Positions 34,688-46,511 of a stretch of 64,000 bases of DNA are shown here, one piece after another (position 1 is the stretch's first letter; each line of letters starts with the position of its first letter). This stretch comes from Diadema setosum (lineage: Eukaryota > Echinodermata > Echinoidea > Diadematoida > Diadematidae). The notes below the pieces were generated by a model. That model made no database searches, had not been told where the DNA came from, and worked only from the letters and a program-made list of their open reading frames with translations. Location of the stretch: contig NC_092705.1 in the NCBI RefSeq assembly GCF_964275005.1, forward strand, positions 22,129,997 through 22,193,996. The letters run 5' to 3'. A program made the position numbers and the translations under genes.

Positions 34688-37600
34688 CAAGTAATATTGT
34701 GAGACCTGTATTGGACCAGTCAAGAGGAATAGACCATTTCGGTATAATTTATTTAGATTCCATGTGCACGATTTGTTCACATAAGTTGCCCTTAAAAACA
34801 ATATAGCTTGCAGGAGGCTTACCCTACATAATATTATTAGCAACAACTCAGCGAGTTCCTGCCTATGGAACAGAATGGGAGGGAACATGCGAATGAAATG
34901 CTTCATTCTATACATCCGTAAATTGTAATGCATGTACAGTATAGAAACAGGTCAATTGATTCAGAATTAGTTTATGTAAGAGCGCCATCTAGTGCTGAAG
35001 CTTCGTTCGAAATATTTCTCATACAGGCAGTACAGTAACTCGTGTCTGTAGTGTAAGATAGCTGTATTATCCTAATACAATGTATTCAGTAAATATCATT
35101 CCTATTTATAGGACGACGTCCTAAAAAGTATTAACAACATTAATTCTCATTTACCCGTTTTTAAACAAAATAATGATTTATGATGGCAGATATAGTAAGT
35201 ATGCACATTTTTATAATGAGTGTGTAGGGCCTACGTGTCTGTTTGTTTGTTTCATTGTGTGTGTTTATGCGCAGCTGTTGTAGGAAACAGACTCTGAATC
35301 TTGTCATTTCTTTTTAGTGAGTGTTCTGGAACGCAAAGGTCTCGACATTTAGACCGCTTTTGTGTTATTTATTGTTGTTCACCAAACCTATAACCTACAT
35401 TTCCTTTAAGTTTTCTGAATCGGGTGTAACTTTTTTGTTTTTTGTTTTGAAAGAAAATATCCACATAATATTATAAGACAACTAACCTTCGCAATTTGCC
35501 GACTTATGAAATAAAAAAAAAATGGCGTATTTTAAGAATACCTTATCGAAGCCTGGTTATCAAACGAGTTCCACCATTGATGAAGAATACAGGCTAAAAT
35601 ATCTGCATTTTTTTCCGTATCAGACATGTTTATTATCACTGATCTCTATTTCACTCAAAGACTAAAACATACTATGATACAAAGAAGTAGACATTGAACC
35701 TCATGTAAGTTGACTAACACCACAAACCTATTGTTACTCGTATAGTGCTTGTATAATATATATATTTATATGTATATATATAATATATATATATTTGATA
35801 TGTATCATTATAAACACACGTAAATCTTTCGTATAAAATCACACTTTCATTCGTAGCAAATATGTAATATTCATCACAAATCAGTATGACAAGACATATA
35901 TAACAATAGCATAAAAATTTACAGAAATATCACATGAAAACGGGATCGGAGACACATCAAAATATAAAAACCAATCTGACGTGGCCTAAACGAAGTTTGA
36001 TTTATATTCAAATCTACATCGAAAATGTGGTTATATCGATAGAATACTCATATTTTATCATACGTATATAAATATTACAATTTTATGGTGAAAATAGCGG
36101 ATACAAAATGTAACAACATTTCATTTCGTATAACAACATTGTGGATGATCACACAATCTACACAGTACATCGATCACCGACAATGTTACAGTATTATCGT
36201 CTATTTCCATGTCGGAAGGGCAACATCGAATTTAAACATAAACACATGCACGGTTATCATTATTTGTTACACTACATAGTAATTAAGCAATCCGTCACAA
36301 TTTGACACTGAAATACAGCTTCTAAATTGTCATATTGCTGTGGTTTTACGAAATGTCAGGTCATGAAGAAAGGAAAATATAGTTGGTACGGAATTGATGA
36401 TTTGTATGTACATTATTCATGTATATTTGATTATTAGCATGCTTGTTGATTCATGAAATGAAAATTGAATAATAATCAATGTAACACTACCGCGGGTACA
36501 CACATAAGCTTCTCCATGGTGAAGTGAAATACGAACTCATCCGATGATAGTGTTATCGAAGGAATCAGAGTCAAAGACAAGCCGAATTAGATCAACGTAT
36601 AAATGGCATTTTGAAGGTTTCATTTTCAATTCTCCACTATGGACACGCGACTAGGCATTGTGCAGTATGTTTTGATAAAGATAACGTTTTGAACTTCGGA
36701 ACCGCAATGTAGACTAAACAGACTAAACATTCTTTAAACACTATAACGCGCATTAAACTTTCAACAGAAAATCTTCTAAACCTTTAAACAGAGTTAGCTG
36801 TTTGTCGAGAAACTTCTGTTTAGTTTCTTTAAGCATGGATTTATGAACTGATTCAAATTACGACGCAATCCATTTACTTGAAGAAAAACACCTTTCTAAA
36901 ACTCCAAACCCCAGGACTCTTTACCGTGTTTACTCTATCTAAACGTTTAGAGAGCGAGAGGGGAAATGGGGATCATTTTACAGGGTAAACGTTTTTGTAT
37001 CAATTTATTGTATGCGATCTGCAATATTGATCCAGTCAGCAATCTTCATTAAAGTTGATTAAGAAGGGCATAAACACTGTCAATATTAACTATATCCTCT
37101 TCTGAAATTAAAGAAAAAAAAAAGAATGGTGGCTAATAATGATGACAGAAGCCGTTTAAGATGGTTGTTATCCCGAGAGTAATAAGCAGAAAACTATTGA
37201 TGCGGACCGTTCTGGGGGAGCCAATAAAGATTCTGGGATCCTGATGTCCGGTGCCTCTTACGAGCAAGCATACTTACGAGTCATGTTTTTTTGAAACAAG
37301 CCTCATCACGATCAAACGTAATTTAACCCGTTGACTCAGGGAGATATGGATGGCTCATTCAGTACCCGTACTCAATGGGTGAACAGGGAAATCTCCACTA
37401 GAAAAGCAGGTAATCTATAATTTTGCTACATAGAATCAAGGAGGTTAGCGGCGGCTAACACCGAGCCCCGCCCACCACAGGTGTCATGTGGTCGGAGTTC
37501 TTAAATAGGTCCACAGCTCCATGACCTTGTCACTGACACATGGTTCTCTCTATAAGAGAAATCTTCTCAACTTGACAAAAGACTGTATAAGGTCGATCAC

Positions 37601-39807
37601 TATTCAAAACTTCGTCCTGTAACTTCTTGATCACAAGCGTATAATCTTTTCACCTGAAAGCGACCCTGAACAAAGCAGTCACAACACTTCGCAGATCAAA
37701 TAAACACGCGATCGATGCCATTCCAACATGTGCACACCCAGTTATTGTGACGTCATCTGCAAAGGAGGCTGATCCTGTCTCTGTTTGCTTTTTCGTTGTA
37801 CTGTATTTCTTGCGGTATATCGTACAAAGTAACGGAGTATTCATTTTTGTTTACTTTGAGTATACCACGGTATACTATAAACATCAATATAGCATACTAA
37901 AAAATCGAAATATGAAATTACATCAACTCGATCACTTTGTACTGGTAGATGTTCAATATATGAAAAAAGGTAACATAATATTCATGAAATAGAAAATACA
38001 CGCACAATTCTCATTTTCTGTCGTAGATGATGAACCCAAGAACATACTATGTGGATTTATCCATAATCCAGCAACGTCTCCCCTGGTTCACTCACTCTGC
38101 ACATTGTCGTCAACGTTTCAACGGTTCATACCAAAGAATTATTGCTCGAAATATTAAAGAATAAAGCGATAAGGACTACCATTGCTTCACCTACAATTCG
38201 TTTGTTTCTTTTCCCCTGCCGAAGAGAGCGACTTGAGGATAAACCGGCATCGACGATTACGTAATAATCATGCTTACATACAGAACTATTACACTCCTGC
38301 TCCGAACAGTTAAAAAATGTTACACTGAAAAGTACAAATCGATAATAATGATTCTCAAAGATTTGAAGACTCGTTCATAGACACTCATTCAGAAGTACAA
38401 TCACATATTGACAAGTTGATGTTTTGCTCCGTCCATTTTCCCCCCTCAGTAAATACGAATAAAAAGTGTACGTAGGCCACTGTCCTACACGTCTTCACTT
38501 TCGTTCAATCTGCAGCGCTCATCTCCTTGCCATAATCATTCTTCAACTTAGTGTTCCATCTGTCCCTCCCTTTCTCTTCTCTTCTTATACTCACTTTCCG
38601 TCTATCTCTCTCTCTCTCTCTCTAACACTTTTCCGCTTCTCTCTCTCTTTCTCTCCCTTCTCAAGCAGCCTTTGTCAAACACGTCAAAGTTGATAACTGT
38701 AAACGTTACCAACAATAATCTTGCACTCTACCGTTTCTTTCCTTTTTTTTCTGTGAAGTCCTGGAATTAACCATTTCATTAATGAAATGTTAGAATGTAC
38801 CAAAATGTACCACTATGTCAAAAATATCAATACCACGTTGTTGTACAGAACAGCTTCGATAACAGACAATGCGATGCTATCAATAATATCGTTTCTCTTC
38901 ATACATATACTTTTCTCTCTCGCTCTCTTTGTTTAGAAAAAAAAAATCAAAATTCTGTCTGTTATTGCTAGCGTGATTTGCATGTTCTGGCAGGACTTGT
39001 TAATGCAGCTAACTCCACGTCAAAAAGTTTGCAAAAAGAAAAGAAAGAAATAATAGATCCAGTCGCCTCCCAACGCCCAGAAGAGTTTTCTACCTCCATG
39101 CCGTGTTGTTCTACAAGAACTTCTTGTCCTCTGTAACTTGTCGGCATACCGCGGATGAAACCGGGGCAAATCCACCCTTCATGGGTAGGCGTTGCTTTCG
39201 TTTATAACGGAGAATCATAAATGTTTTTGTCTGATATAAGGACAAAAATAAAAACTTCTAAACTAAGATAAGCGAGGACGCAGTAAGAATGTTAATTCCT
39301 GCATGTCAAGGGCCTCTTACGATATATAACTGAATACATTCATAGATGAGTACAACTCATTTAATTCTCTCACAAATGTCATGTCACCTCAAATAGTATA
39401 AAGTGCACAAGCAGTGTCCTTTCTCGATAGGAATGAGAGAAAACAGTTCCGTGTACCGGGTGTCAAAATGTCATCAAACCTTTTCCCAGTCGTTGGTACA
39501 CGCAAGAACACTCAAGTGTGAACAGACTTTCAAGAACTGTCGCGATTTCCCGCGCACTTTTTTCAGTTAGGTTTCTTAACGAGTGACTCGAGAATCCAAA
39601 CGTACGAACTAACCGCCGTCGAATCGACTACAATAATTCGTTCGCATCCGTATCCATGGTTTTTTTTTCACAGGAACACCAGCCTTATTCAATGTGGCCG
39701 CTTGCTGGTTCGTTTGTCGTAACCAGGAAAGTGTATAGAGCAGTTCGACTAGTGAGAAAGTTGTCTGCTACTTTGTCGTATATTGTCGGGTCCTTTCTCA
39801 TTTTTCC

Positions 39808-39938
39808 TCATCGACCTACACACGCCGCATCCTTGTTGTTGACGTAGTGCGCGAATTCAGCCTTCCAGTTCACCATATGCTCTGTGTACCATTGCTTAAA
39901 CTCTTCTTTCCAAACTTTTTCCGACTCCTTGATGTCAC
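39808..39938 (-). CDS. ACHE: Cholinesterase tail exon (AChE-T/WAT-like peptide)
   Basis: Acceptor TTTCTCTGCAG, 43 residues, TGA. Reads ESEKVWKEEFKQW then VNWKAEFAHY and ends AACVGR, parallel to the vertebrate T peptide EAERQWKAEFHRW ... WKNQF with Cys fourth from the end. Spacing between the second and third tryptophans is one residue longer than the vertebrate heptad. Confidence 0.9.
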
Positions 39939-42900
39939 CTGCAGAGAAATATGAATAACAAAAATGGAAAAAAATGTTGATAACATGTTGGGATGGACTA
40001 AGCCTTGTATGGCCAAGGCTCTCTCTATATATCTGTATATGGTGGTGAGCGAATGGAGGCGAAAGAAGCGAGCTCAGATAAATTGGACATGTTGCTCTTG
40101 GCTGGGCTCGCTTCGCTCGCCCGTTATAGCCATCATACAGCAAGAGGGTCTTGACAAAAGGCTAGGATGGACTGAGATGTACAAAGTTGGAAAGAAGACC
40201 TTTTGAAATTCGATGCCACGTGGATTGTTTGAATTGTTAAAATGAGATGTTCGGAATTGAAAGTCTGCAGTACATGCAGTAAAATTGATAACACATAAAC
40301 GATAATCAAGATGAAGATGAGATAATGAAGCTGGTGAAAGTGTTATTGATAATGATACTGATAAGAGTAATAACAATGGTAATGACAGAAATGACAATTT
40401 AATAATGATTAATGATAGTGACAAACATAAATGCTGACTTGGTTCGATTCACCAATAATATCCTCTGTAGCGTCGAAAGGCCCTGACATTAAGATTATTT
40501 AAGGATTACTAAGGACCGATGTTTACCCTTGGCTCAAGGGGGAAGGGGCACTGTGAGTAAAGCGTTTTGATTCAAGAGGGATTCGAACTCGGCATTTCCC
40601 GATTAAGAATTCACTCTTTTTTCTTTTTCTTTTTTCATTGAGTTTTTATTAATCAAGTTAAGAGGATTACAAAAACATCACAACAAAATTCGAGATAATA
40701 AAAATACTACTAATAATAAATGATAATAAAATATTGTAAAAAATCAAAGCAAAGTAGCATAGAATAGAGTCAATAAAAGTGTTGTACATATAAGACTTCA
40801 CTCTTCATACTCTGTCTACTTACAGGGAAATTTCCCTTCAATATATTTGTGGATTCAATATGTACAGAACGATTAGTTAAAAAAAAATCATTGAAAGTTT
40901 GACGAAAATCATGCAATACGTTCAAATGACATCAATCTTTACAATGGAACTCTACAACAATTTGTGATGAAACAATTTATATAGAAAAATGATTAAGAAA
41001 ACATTTCACTATTGTCAATATCTAATGACAAGTACCCATTCCTTTGACTTGTAATTGATATTGTGTTTTCTTTTTCTCTTCATACCTTCTATAGAAGAGC
41101 GGGTGAAAACTCTTGCGGTATACAAATCAGTTTGCGAAATGGATATAGAAAGATTCCCGTCATAATATAGTGAGGTCGGATACAACGAAAAACCAATTTC
41201 AAATAAGCTTTTTTTAGGTGGGTCCCCACTAACCTCCATGTGTGAACCTATGATGATTCAAAATTTATTGCGAGATTAATTTCGGGAAAAAACAAACAAA
41301 CAAACAAACAAACAAACAAACAAACAATTAACATTGAACAAGATCAAGGGGCTCAACGCACTTTTTTTTTTCTCAAAATTTAACAAATTGTAAAAATGTA
41401 ACAGAATGTCTGATTTTCCTATCAAGTCTTACTGAATGCTTCGCTAATCTCTCTGCACTTAAGTTAATCCACTTTCATGCTTATAGGGAAATATCTTCAC
41501 AGATCGAGAGATTCTGTTAATACGTTATCCTATACCTGTCTGTGTTTCAAGTTGGGGCAAGTAGTCCCTCCAGAAAGCGCATTTATCGACTCGGGGACCT
41601 CGCCCCGTCTTCGGGTTGCCTCGGACCAATTCCTCGGTGAGTTCGATGAAAGCCTGGTTTTCCGTTTCGTACAGCGGCCAATCCCCGTCCGGGTCATTTT
41701 CGGTCTTTTTGTTAGGATTGCTGTCGAGGTATAAAGGGGAAAAATGACATGGATTAAACAGATACGTATTGCGATAAAGTCAAAATTTATTGTCAGAAAA
41801 CAAGAAGATACAAGAACACTTACGATGTAGTTGCTACAAGGAAATTTGAATAAAAAACCCCAAAGGTTTGAGGAAATTTAAATAAAAACCTCAAAGGTTT
41901 GATACTTGCTCAATCTTTATTTTCCATGTGCAAACAGAGAATTGATTTGAACATGATTTTGTGAAATAGATTACGTAACAAAACTGGGGAAAGAACCGAC
42001 CTTCCCGCTATCTCAAATAATTGTCTAATCAAAATAATCATTCTCCGTCTTCATCCTCTTCTTCTTTTTCCTCATTATCTTCATTATTTTCATAATTAGC
42101 TTCCATCATTATCATCTTGATTTCTCCTCTTTTACTCCTCTTCTTTGTGTAGGCTTTTCTCCTTTTTTCGCTTCTTCATCTACCTTCATTCTTCTTCTGT
42201 CCATTTTCGTTGTCGTTGTTCAGCTATCCTTTCAAGTTAGCGCACCCACCCGTGATTAGAAGACCGGATTTTCACCGTTTGACACGACCTGACTGACACG
42301 ATCATTAGATGAGGATTATCAATCAGATTTTTTCTTAATCCATCCTAAATCGAAATCCCTGGGTAACCATATCATTAACTTCAATTGACAAATATGTTTT
42401 CCTTGTTGAGGTGTTCGAGGTCGGTTGCCCGTATTTGAGCAAGACTCAAACAAACACGCATCCACAAAATACTAATGATTATACTCCGACATATTGATAT
42501 AAAGAAGGACCTTTAATACGCGATTTTCGAGGGGAATAGTGATCTCCTTGTGAAACAAACAAAAGACGAGCTGAAGTCGGGATTGGGGGCATCCCTAAGT
42601 CGTGGAGTGGATGACAGAGAAGCCCTAGGAATATTTTAGCCTCCCAGGGGCGTTTGTATACGTGGAGAACGAACTCTCTCATTATCTTCGAGACTGCAAC
42701 CTGTCGGAGGCGCTAGTATTGTGTCGGACTTAATATGGCGTCCTCAAAACACCAGTCCTCAGTCCTCTCTCTCTCCCTCTCTCGCACCGCTACCCCCTCC
42801 CCTATTCTCATCTGACGCCCCTCACCCTATCTGTCTCTCCCTCCCTTTGATTTTCTCCTATTTTCCGGTCTTCGGTTTTTGCTTTTTCTCTCTGTATTCT

Positions 42901-45900
42901 CACTCCGCCTTCCCCATCTCTCCCTTTTTGATAAACACACACACACACACATACACACAAGTTTCTCTTTCTCCCTCATCTGTCCCTTCCCCTCATATTC
43001 TCCCTCCATCTTAATGGACCCTCCCTTTTTCATTTGGAATACGAGCTGATTCTTTCATCACATGGATGAACCGTACTTAAGACCAATCGAACAGGGGAGG
43101 TCTTCCATCGACTCTGTGTTTACTATAGGTGCAGCCCTGCGCTTTATCGAGGGATGCAGACGACACTTACCCACGTTCAACTCGAGTGTCGTCGTCCCCC
43201 CCCCCCCCCCTCCCCCTACCCACAACCTCCCTCCCAGATCACGGACGATACCTCTTCTTGTTATACATGCAGACACGGGCGAATATACAAAAAGTGCGAG
43301 AAATGAGACTTCATCCCGTACACATTATCGAAGGTGTCAGTGAGCAATTAGTGAGAAAGGAACAATTAACAGCGATGGCCGCTAATGAATAATTTCATGT
43401 AATTACATGCTCATTGCTTGACGTGTACATATTAGAACTCTTTCTCTTTTCTACGATGTGATTACATAATCAATTTTCGTATTAGATTCTGTATTAGTAG
43501 GGACTTCCAATCGTCTTTGTGCAGTTGTAGTAGCTGAATCAATAAGAGGGGGGTCAATCTCCATTGTCTTTCATATTCTCCCAGGTACCAAGGAATCTTC
43601 AAAGTTGGTAAAGGATTTTGATGGAGTTAGGCTAGATGAAGTCTCGTCCCTTGCCTCCAGTTGCGATGAGATTTCGCTCCCTCCCCCCCCCCCCCCAGAA
43701 AAAAAAAAAAACCCTACTACGTACACTACGAAAAAACGCGATCCTTTCTCGTCCAAGGGACGCAGATCGATTTCCTACGTGAAACGGCTGTCCCAGTGAT
43801 GATAACATCCCACAATCCCTTCCACAAATACTGCTCGGTATAGGTCCAAAACTCACTCAAAGGCTGGAAGTTGTCCGATTCACTGTAAAAATATAGAAAA
43901 CGGAGGTCTTCTCCTCCTTTCTTCCAAATTTCCACTTAAAGGTTTCCGTGGAGGAAAATCAAGAGAAATGTGTTTTGACGCTAAAAATTCTCGACTTTAG
44001 CTTAGTAACTTCCGATGGAGGAACTCGCATGAGGTAAAAAAAAAACAAACAAACAAATAATGCCTCAAACAAACAATTTATTGGCTTTGTAGCCAAACAT
44101 CCTTGTACTGTTTACCTAACAGTAATGATTGACCGTTCTTCTCAATACTGCGTACGTTTTATAGATCTAAATGGAACCTTACCGGTATGCCGCCCTTATG
44201 ATGTCATTCAAGGTCCTGACCAATCATATTGGTAGGATATTGAAGAATTTTTATTTTGTTTGTTTCATTTCAATCTGGGAAGATGGCTGGATAACCCATA
44301 TCCAGCTACTGCACTAGCTGGTCTTAGGGTCCAAATGGATGTGAGACCGGACTACTTCACCAGGTTTTGCACCCTGTTCTTTGTGATGAATGAATACGGC
44401 GGAATCTTTTACGTGTATGAGTTGTGATTTTTTCACACATGGGACCTCTGCAATCTTATGTCCTACCCGAGGGCGAGAGTGTTTGGCTCTTATCAGAGGG
44501 GGCCGTATGATTACGCACACCAGTGCTCAGTTAGACTCTGGAATCATCAATCCCGGGTACTACCCTTTGCATCTGAAGACAGACACGCTACTGGTGGAGC
44601 CGAAATCTTCGACTGCAGCTTGAAAGGATTCCGTACCATTTTGAATTAATTGTTCAATGACTCCTTTCCTCGGTAGGCTGTAAAATGTCTCTCTTATCCT
44701 TTACTCCGCATCAGAACATACCTAGGACCTCCCTTCCTCATCTTTACGGCAACTTTGCACCTTTAAGACCAGCGAGCACTTTTAAAGGTACAACTTTGCA
44801 CCTTTCTGGTCTGAAAGGTGCAAAATAGCACCCGTACAGGAGTTACAATGGTGTCCAACGTTGAGGTGCAAAGTTGAACCTATTTTTCTTAGAGTGGTAT
44901 ACTATGACACACAAGCCATTACAACACACTAAATAAACAAGTGTTATGTAACGATCCACGCTCGTTAGGAGTAAGCTACGTTTTTCCCATGACTCACCCT
45001 GTTTTTGCGAAGTTCGCCCAGTAGGTCATGATCTTTCGACTTAGCTCTACCTCAGCGTCCGTGTAACCACGCTCCGGGATGAGAGGCATGCCGAAGATGT
45101 AAAGGATCTCATCTCCATGGAGTACCCCCATCCACTCTGGCCACGGAGAGGTCGAATCTCTCTCGAGAAACCTATAGTAGTAGACTGGATTATTGGCTTG
45201 GGCGTACGCATAGGCCAGATCCACCGTGGAGCAGGTGAAAAGGTAATCGCCTGTTGCGTAATCAACAGCGTCCCGGAGTATTTCGGGATCGTCCGGCGCT
45301 AACCAATCCGTGTAGTAAAATGCTATCGCGTCCTGTCCAAAACTGTTCACGTGGGAAAAGGAGTACTGAAGGGCATTGCGATATTCGTCTCTGTTGAGTA
45401 AACTCTCCTCGTCTTTGTTATACCCCGGCACCTCATAGATCATGAAGAAAAAGCCCTCGTTCAAATTGCTCCCGAGCAGGATTTCGGTGGACTTAAAGGA
45501 CTGCCTCTCCAGAGATGTTCTTGGAATCTCTGGGATAAAGGTGCCGTCTACGACGGGTACGAATGAGAACTCGCAGTATCCGTCTGTCACGAATTGGGCG
45601 TTTAGAATGTCCAAATCCTGCCTGGTCCGGAGACAAGCGATCATATCCTTGATGGACAACTCATTGCCGTTGGCCCCCTCGTCGCAGTTGCAACCTTGTG
45701 CTAGGAGTTTTCCCCTGCGGATGCCTTCTGCTTCCGTTACCGTGGCCCAGGGGGCAGTGGCTCCCGAGCTTTGCATGATGGCCCTTTGGAACAAGTTTTG
45801 GCTGGACGGAGACAGCAAGTGGAGGGCCACACTAGCGGCGCCGGCACTCTCGCCGAAGATCGTCACCTTTCTGGGGTCCCCGCCGAACATCTGGATGTTG

Positions 45901-46511
45901 TCTTGCACCCACTGCATGGCCAAGGCCTGGTCGAGCAAACCTTGGTTCCCCGGTGCGTCTTCATGGCCCACTGCAAGAAATCCTAGGGCGCCAATGCGGT
46001 AATTCATGGACACAACCACGACGTTCTGTTCAGCGGCAAGGTAACGACCGTCATAGACGTCTAACGATGAGACACCGGAGAGATAAGCGCCACCGTATAT
46101 CCAAACCATGACTGTAGCTGATTGTGGTCGCGGGTACGGAGTCCAGACATTCAGGTTTAAGCAGTCCTCGTTGAGTTTGACCGGAGAATTCCACATTTCT
46201 GTCCCTCTGAAGCCCTCGAAAATTTTATCAGGCAAATGCATGCATCCGTAACCAAAGTAAGTAGCGTTAAATGTATGGTCCCATCGTTGCTTCGGCACAG
46301 GGGGTTTAAACCTCAGTGGTCCCATAGGCGGCTCGGCGTACGGAATGCCCAGGAAAGCGTCGACATATACATCTGACGCGCCTACGGTTGTAGCTACCAT
46401 TCGCTTACCCAAGACCCGCCCGGTTACGGTGGTTACGTTCAAGTCAGGTTCTTGGGACGTCGTCCGCCCGATGAAGAGCAACGCAGCGATGAGAAAGACT
46501 TCCGGTAACAT
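39808..46511 (-). CDS. ACHE: Secreted cholinesterase with T-like tail (three coding exons)
   Basis: Exons 44998-46511, 41536-41720 and 39808-39938 give 609 residues; GT-AG junctions, phases agree. A signal peptide (1-19) precedes an alpha/beta-hydrolase cholinesterase domain. Catalytic triad S222 (GESAG), E352 (NEG) and H465 (VLHGDE). The choline-site tryptophan is W107 (GTEMWN), with F355 and Y359 near the triad glutamate. Disulfide cysteines C90/C117, C276/C293 and C427/C552 are all present, and N25 and N82 are glycosylation sequons. The last exon is a WAT-type tail (W576, W583, W591, C606), expected to give disulfide-linked tetramers. Odd points: the oxyanion motif is GGAY rather than GGGF, peripheral-site tyrosine and tryptophan positions are not aromatic, and an acyl-pocket Phe is Cys, so substrate preference may differ from true AChE. 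Confidence 0.92.
39939..41535 (-). other. Cholinesterase intron 2
   Basis: GT-AG intron with an (AAAC)n run at 41288-41328 and an AT-rich, TTTTATT-starting segment near 40635-40790 that may be the 3' end of a retroposon (weak). Confidence 0.6.
41536..41720 (-). CDS. ACHE: Cholinesterase second coding exon
   Basis: Acceptor CTCGACAG, donor GTATAG. Encodes NPNKKTENDPDGDWPLYE and onward to CAFWRDYLPQLE, which matches AChE WPLFTTKEQ ... CVFWNQFLPKL and carries the second cysteine of the last core disulfide. Confidence 0.93.
44257..44565 (-). mobile_element. SINE, antisense copy in cholinesterase intron 1
   Basis: Reverse complement matches 55317-55652 over the body (GTAATCATAC, GGTAGGACATAA, CATCTTCCCAGATTG-like end). 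Its AAAC tail side faces low coordinates. Confidence 0.75.
44748..44898. repeat. Palindromic repeat with TTTGCACCTT blocks
   Basis: Four direct and inverted AACTTTGCACC-type blocks within 150 bases, ending TTCTTAGAGTG. Probably a small MITE. Confidence 0.5.
44998..46511 (-). CDS. ACHE: Cholinesterase main coding exon
   Basis: One long exon from the signal peptide to FAKTG, ending at donor GTGAGT in phase 2, the same position as the vertebrate ACHE exon junction before NPNEP. The ATG at 46511 is the first true ATG in frame; an acceptor (CACTGCAG) at 46544 shows at least one upstream untranslated exon. Confidence 0.95.

Larger units (their letters stand above)
32334..39807. other. Gene-free stretch downstream of cholinesterase
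   Basis: AT-rich, with fold-back repeats (below) and an AT microsatellite at 35751-35795. Some of it right of about 35.5 kb may be cholinesterase 3'UTR, but no poly(A) signal can be chosen with confidence. Confidence 0.45.
41721..44997 (-). other. Cholinesterase intron 1
   Basis: 3.3 kb, starting GTGAGT and ending CTCGACAG. It holds a CT-rich segment (42750-43030), C-run/A-run junctions, a SINE and a short TTTGCACCTT repeat. Confidence 0.7.

Noticed and set aside
45442-46002. 186-codon plus-strand frame
   Set aside because: Antisense to the cholinesterase exon, whose catalytic motifs are unmistakable; the plus frame is a shadow.
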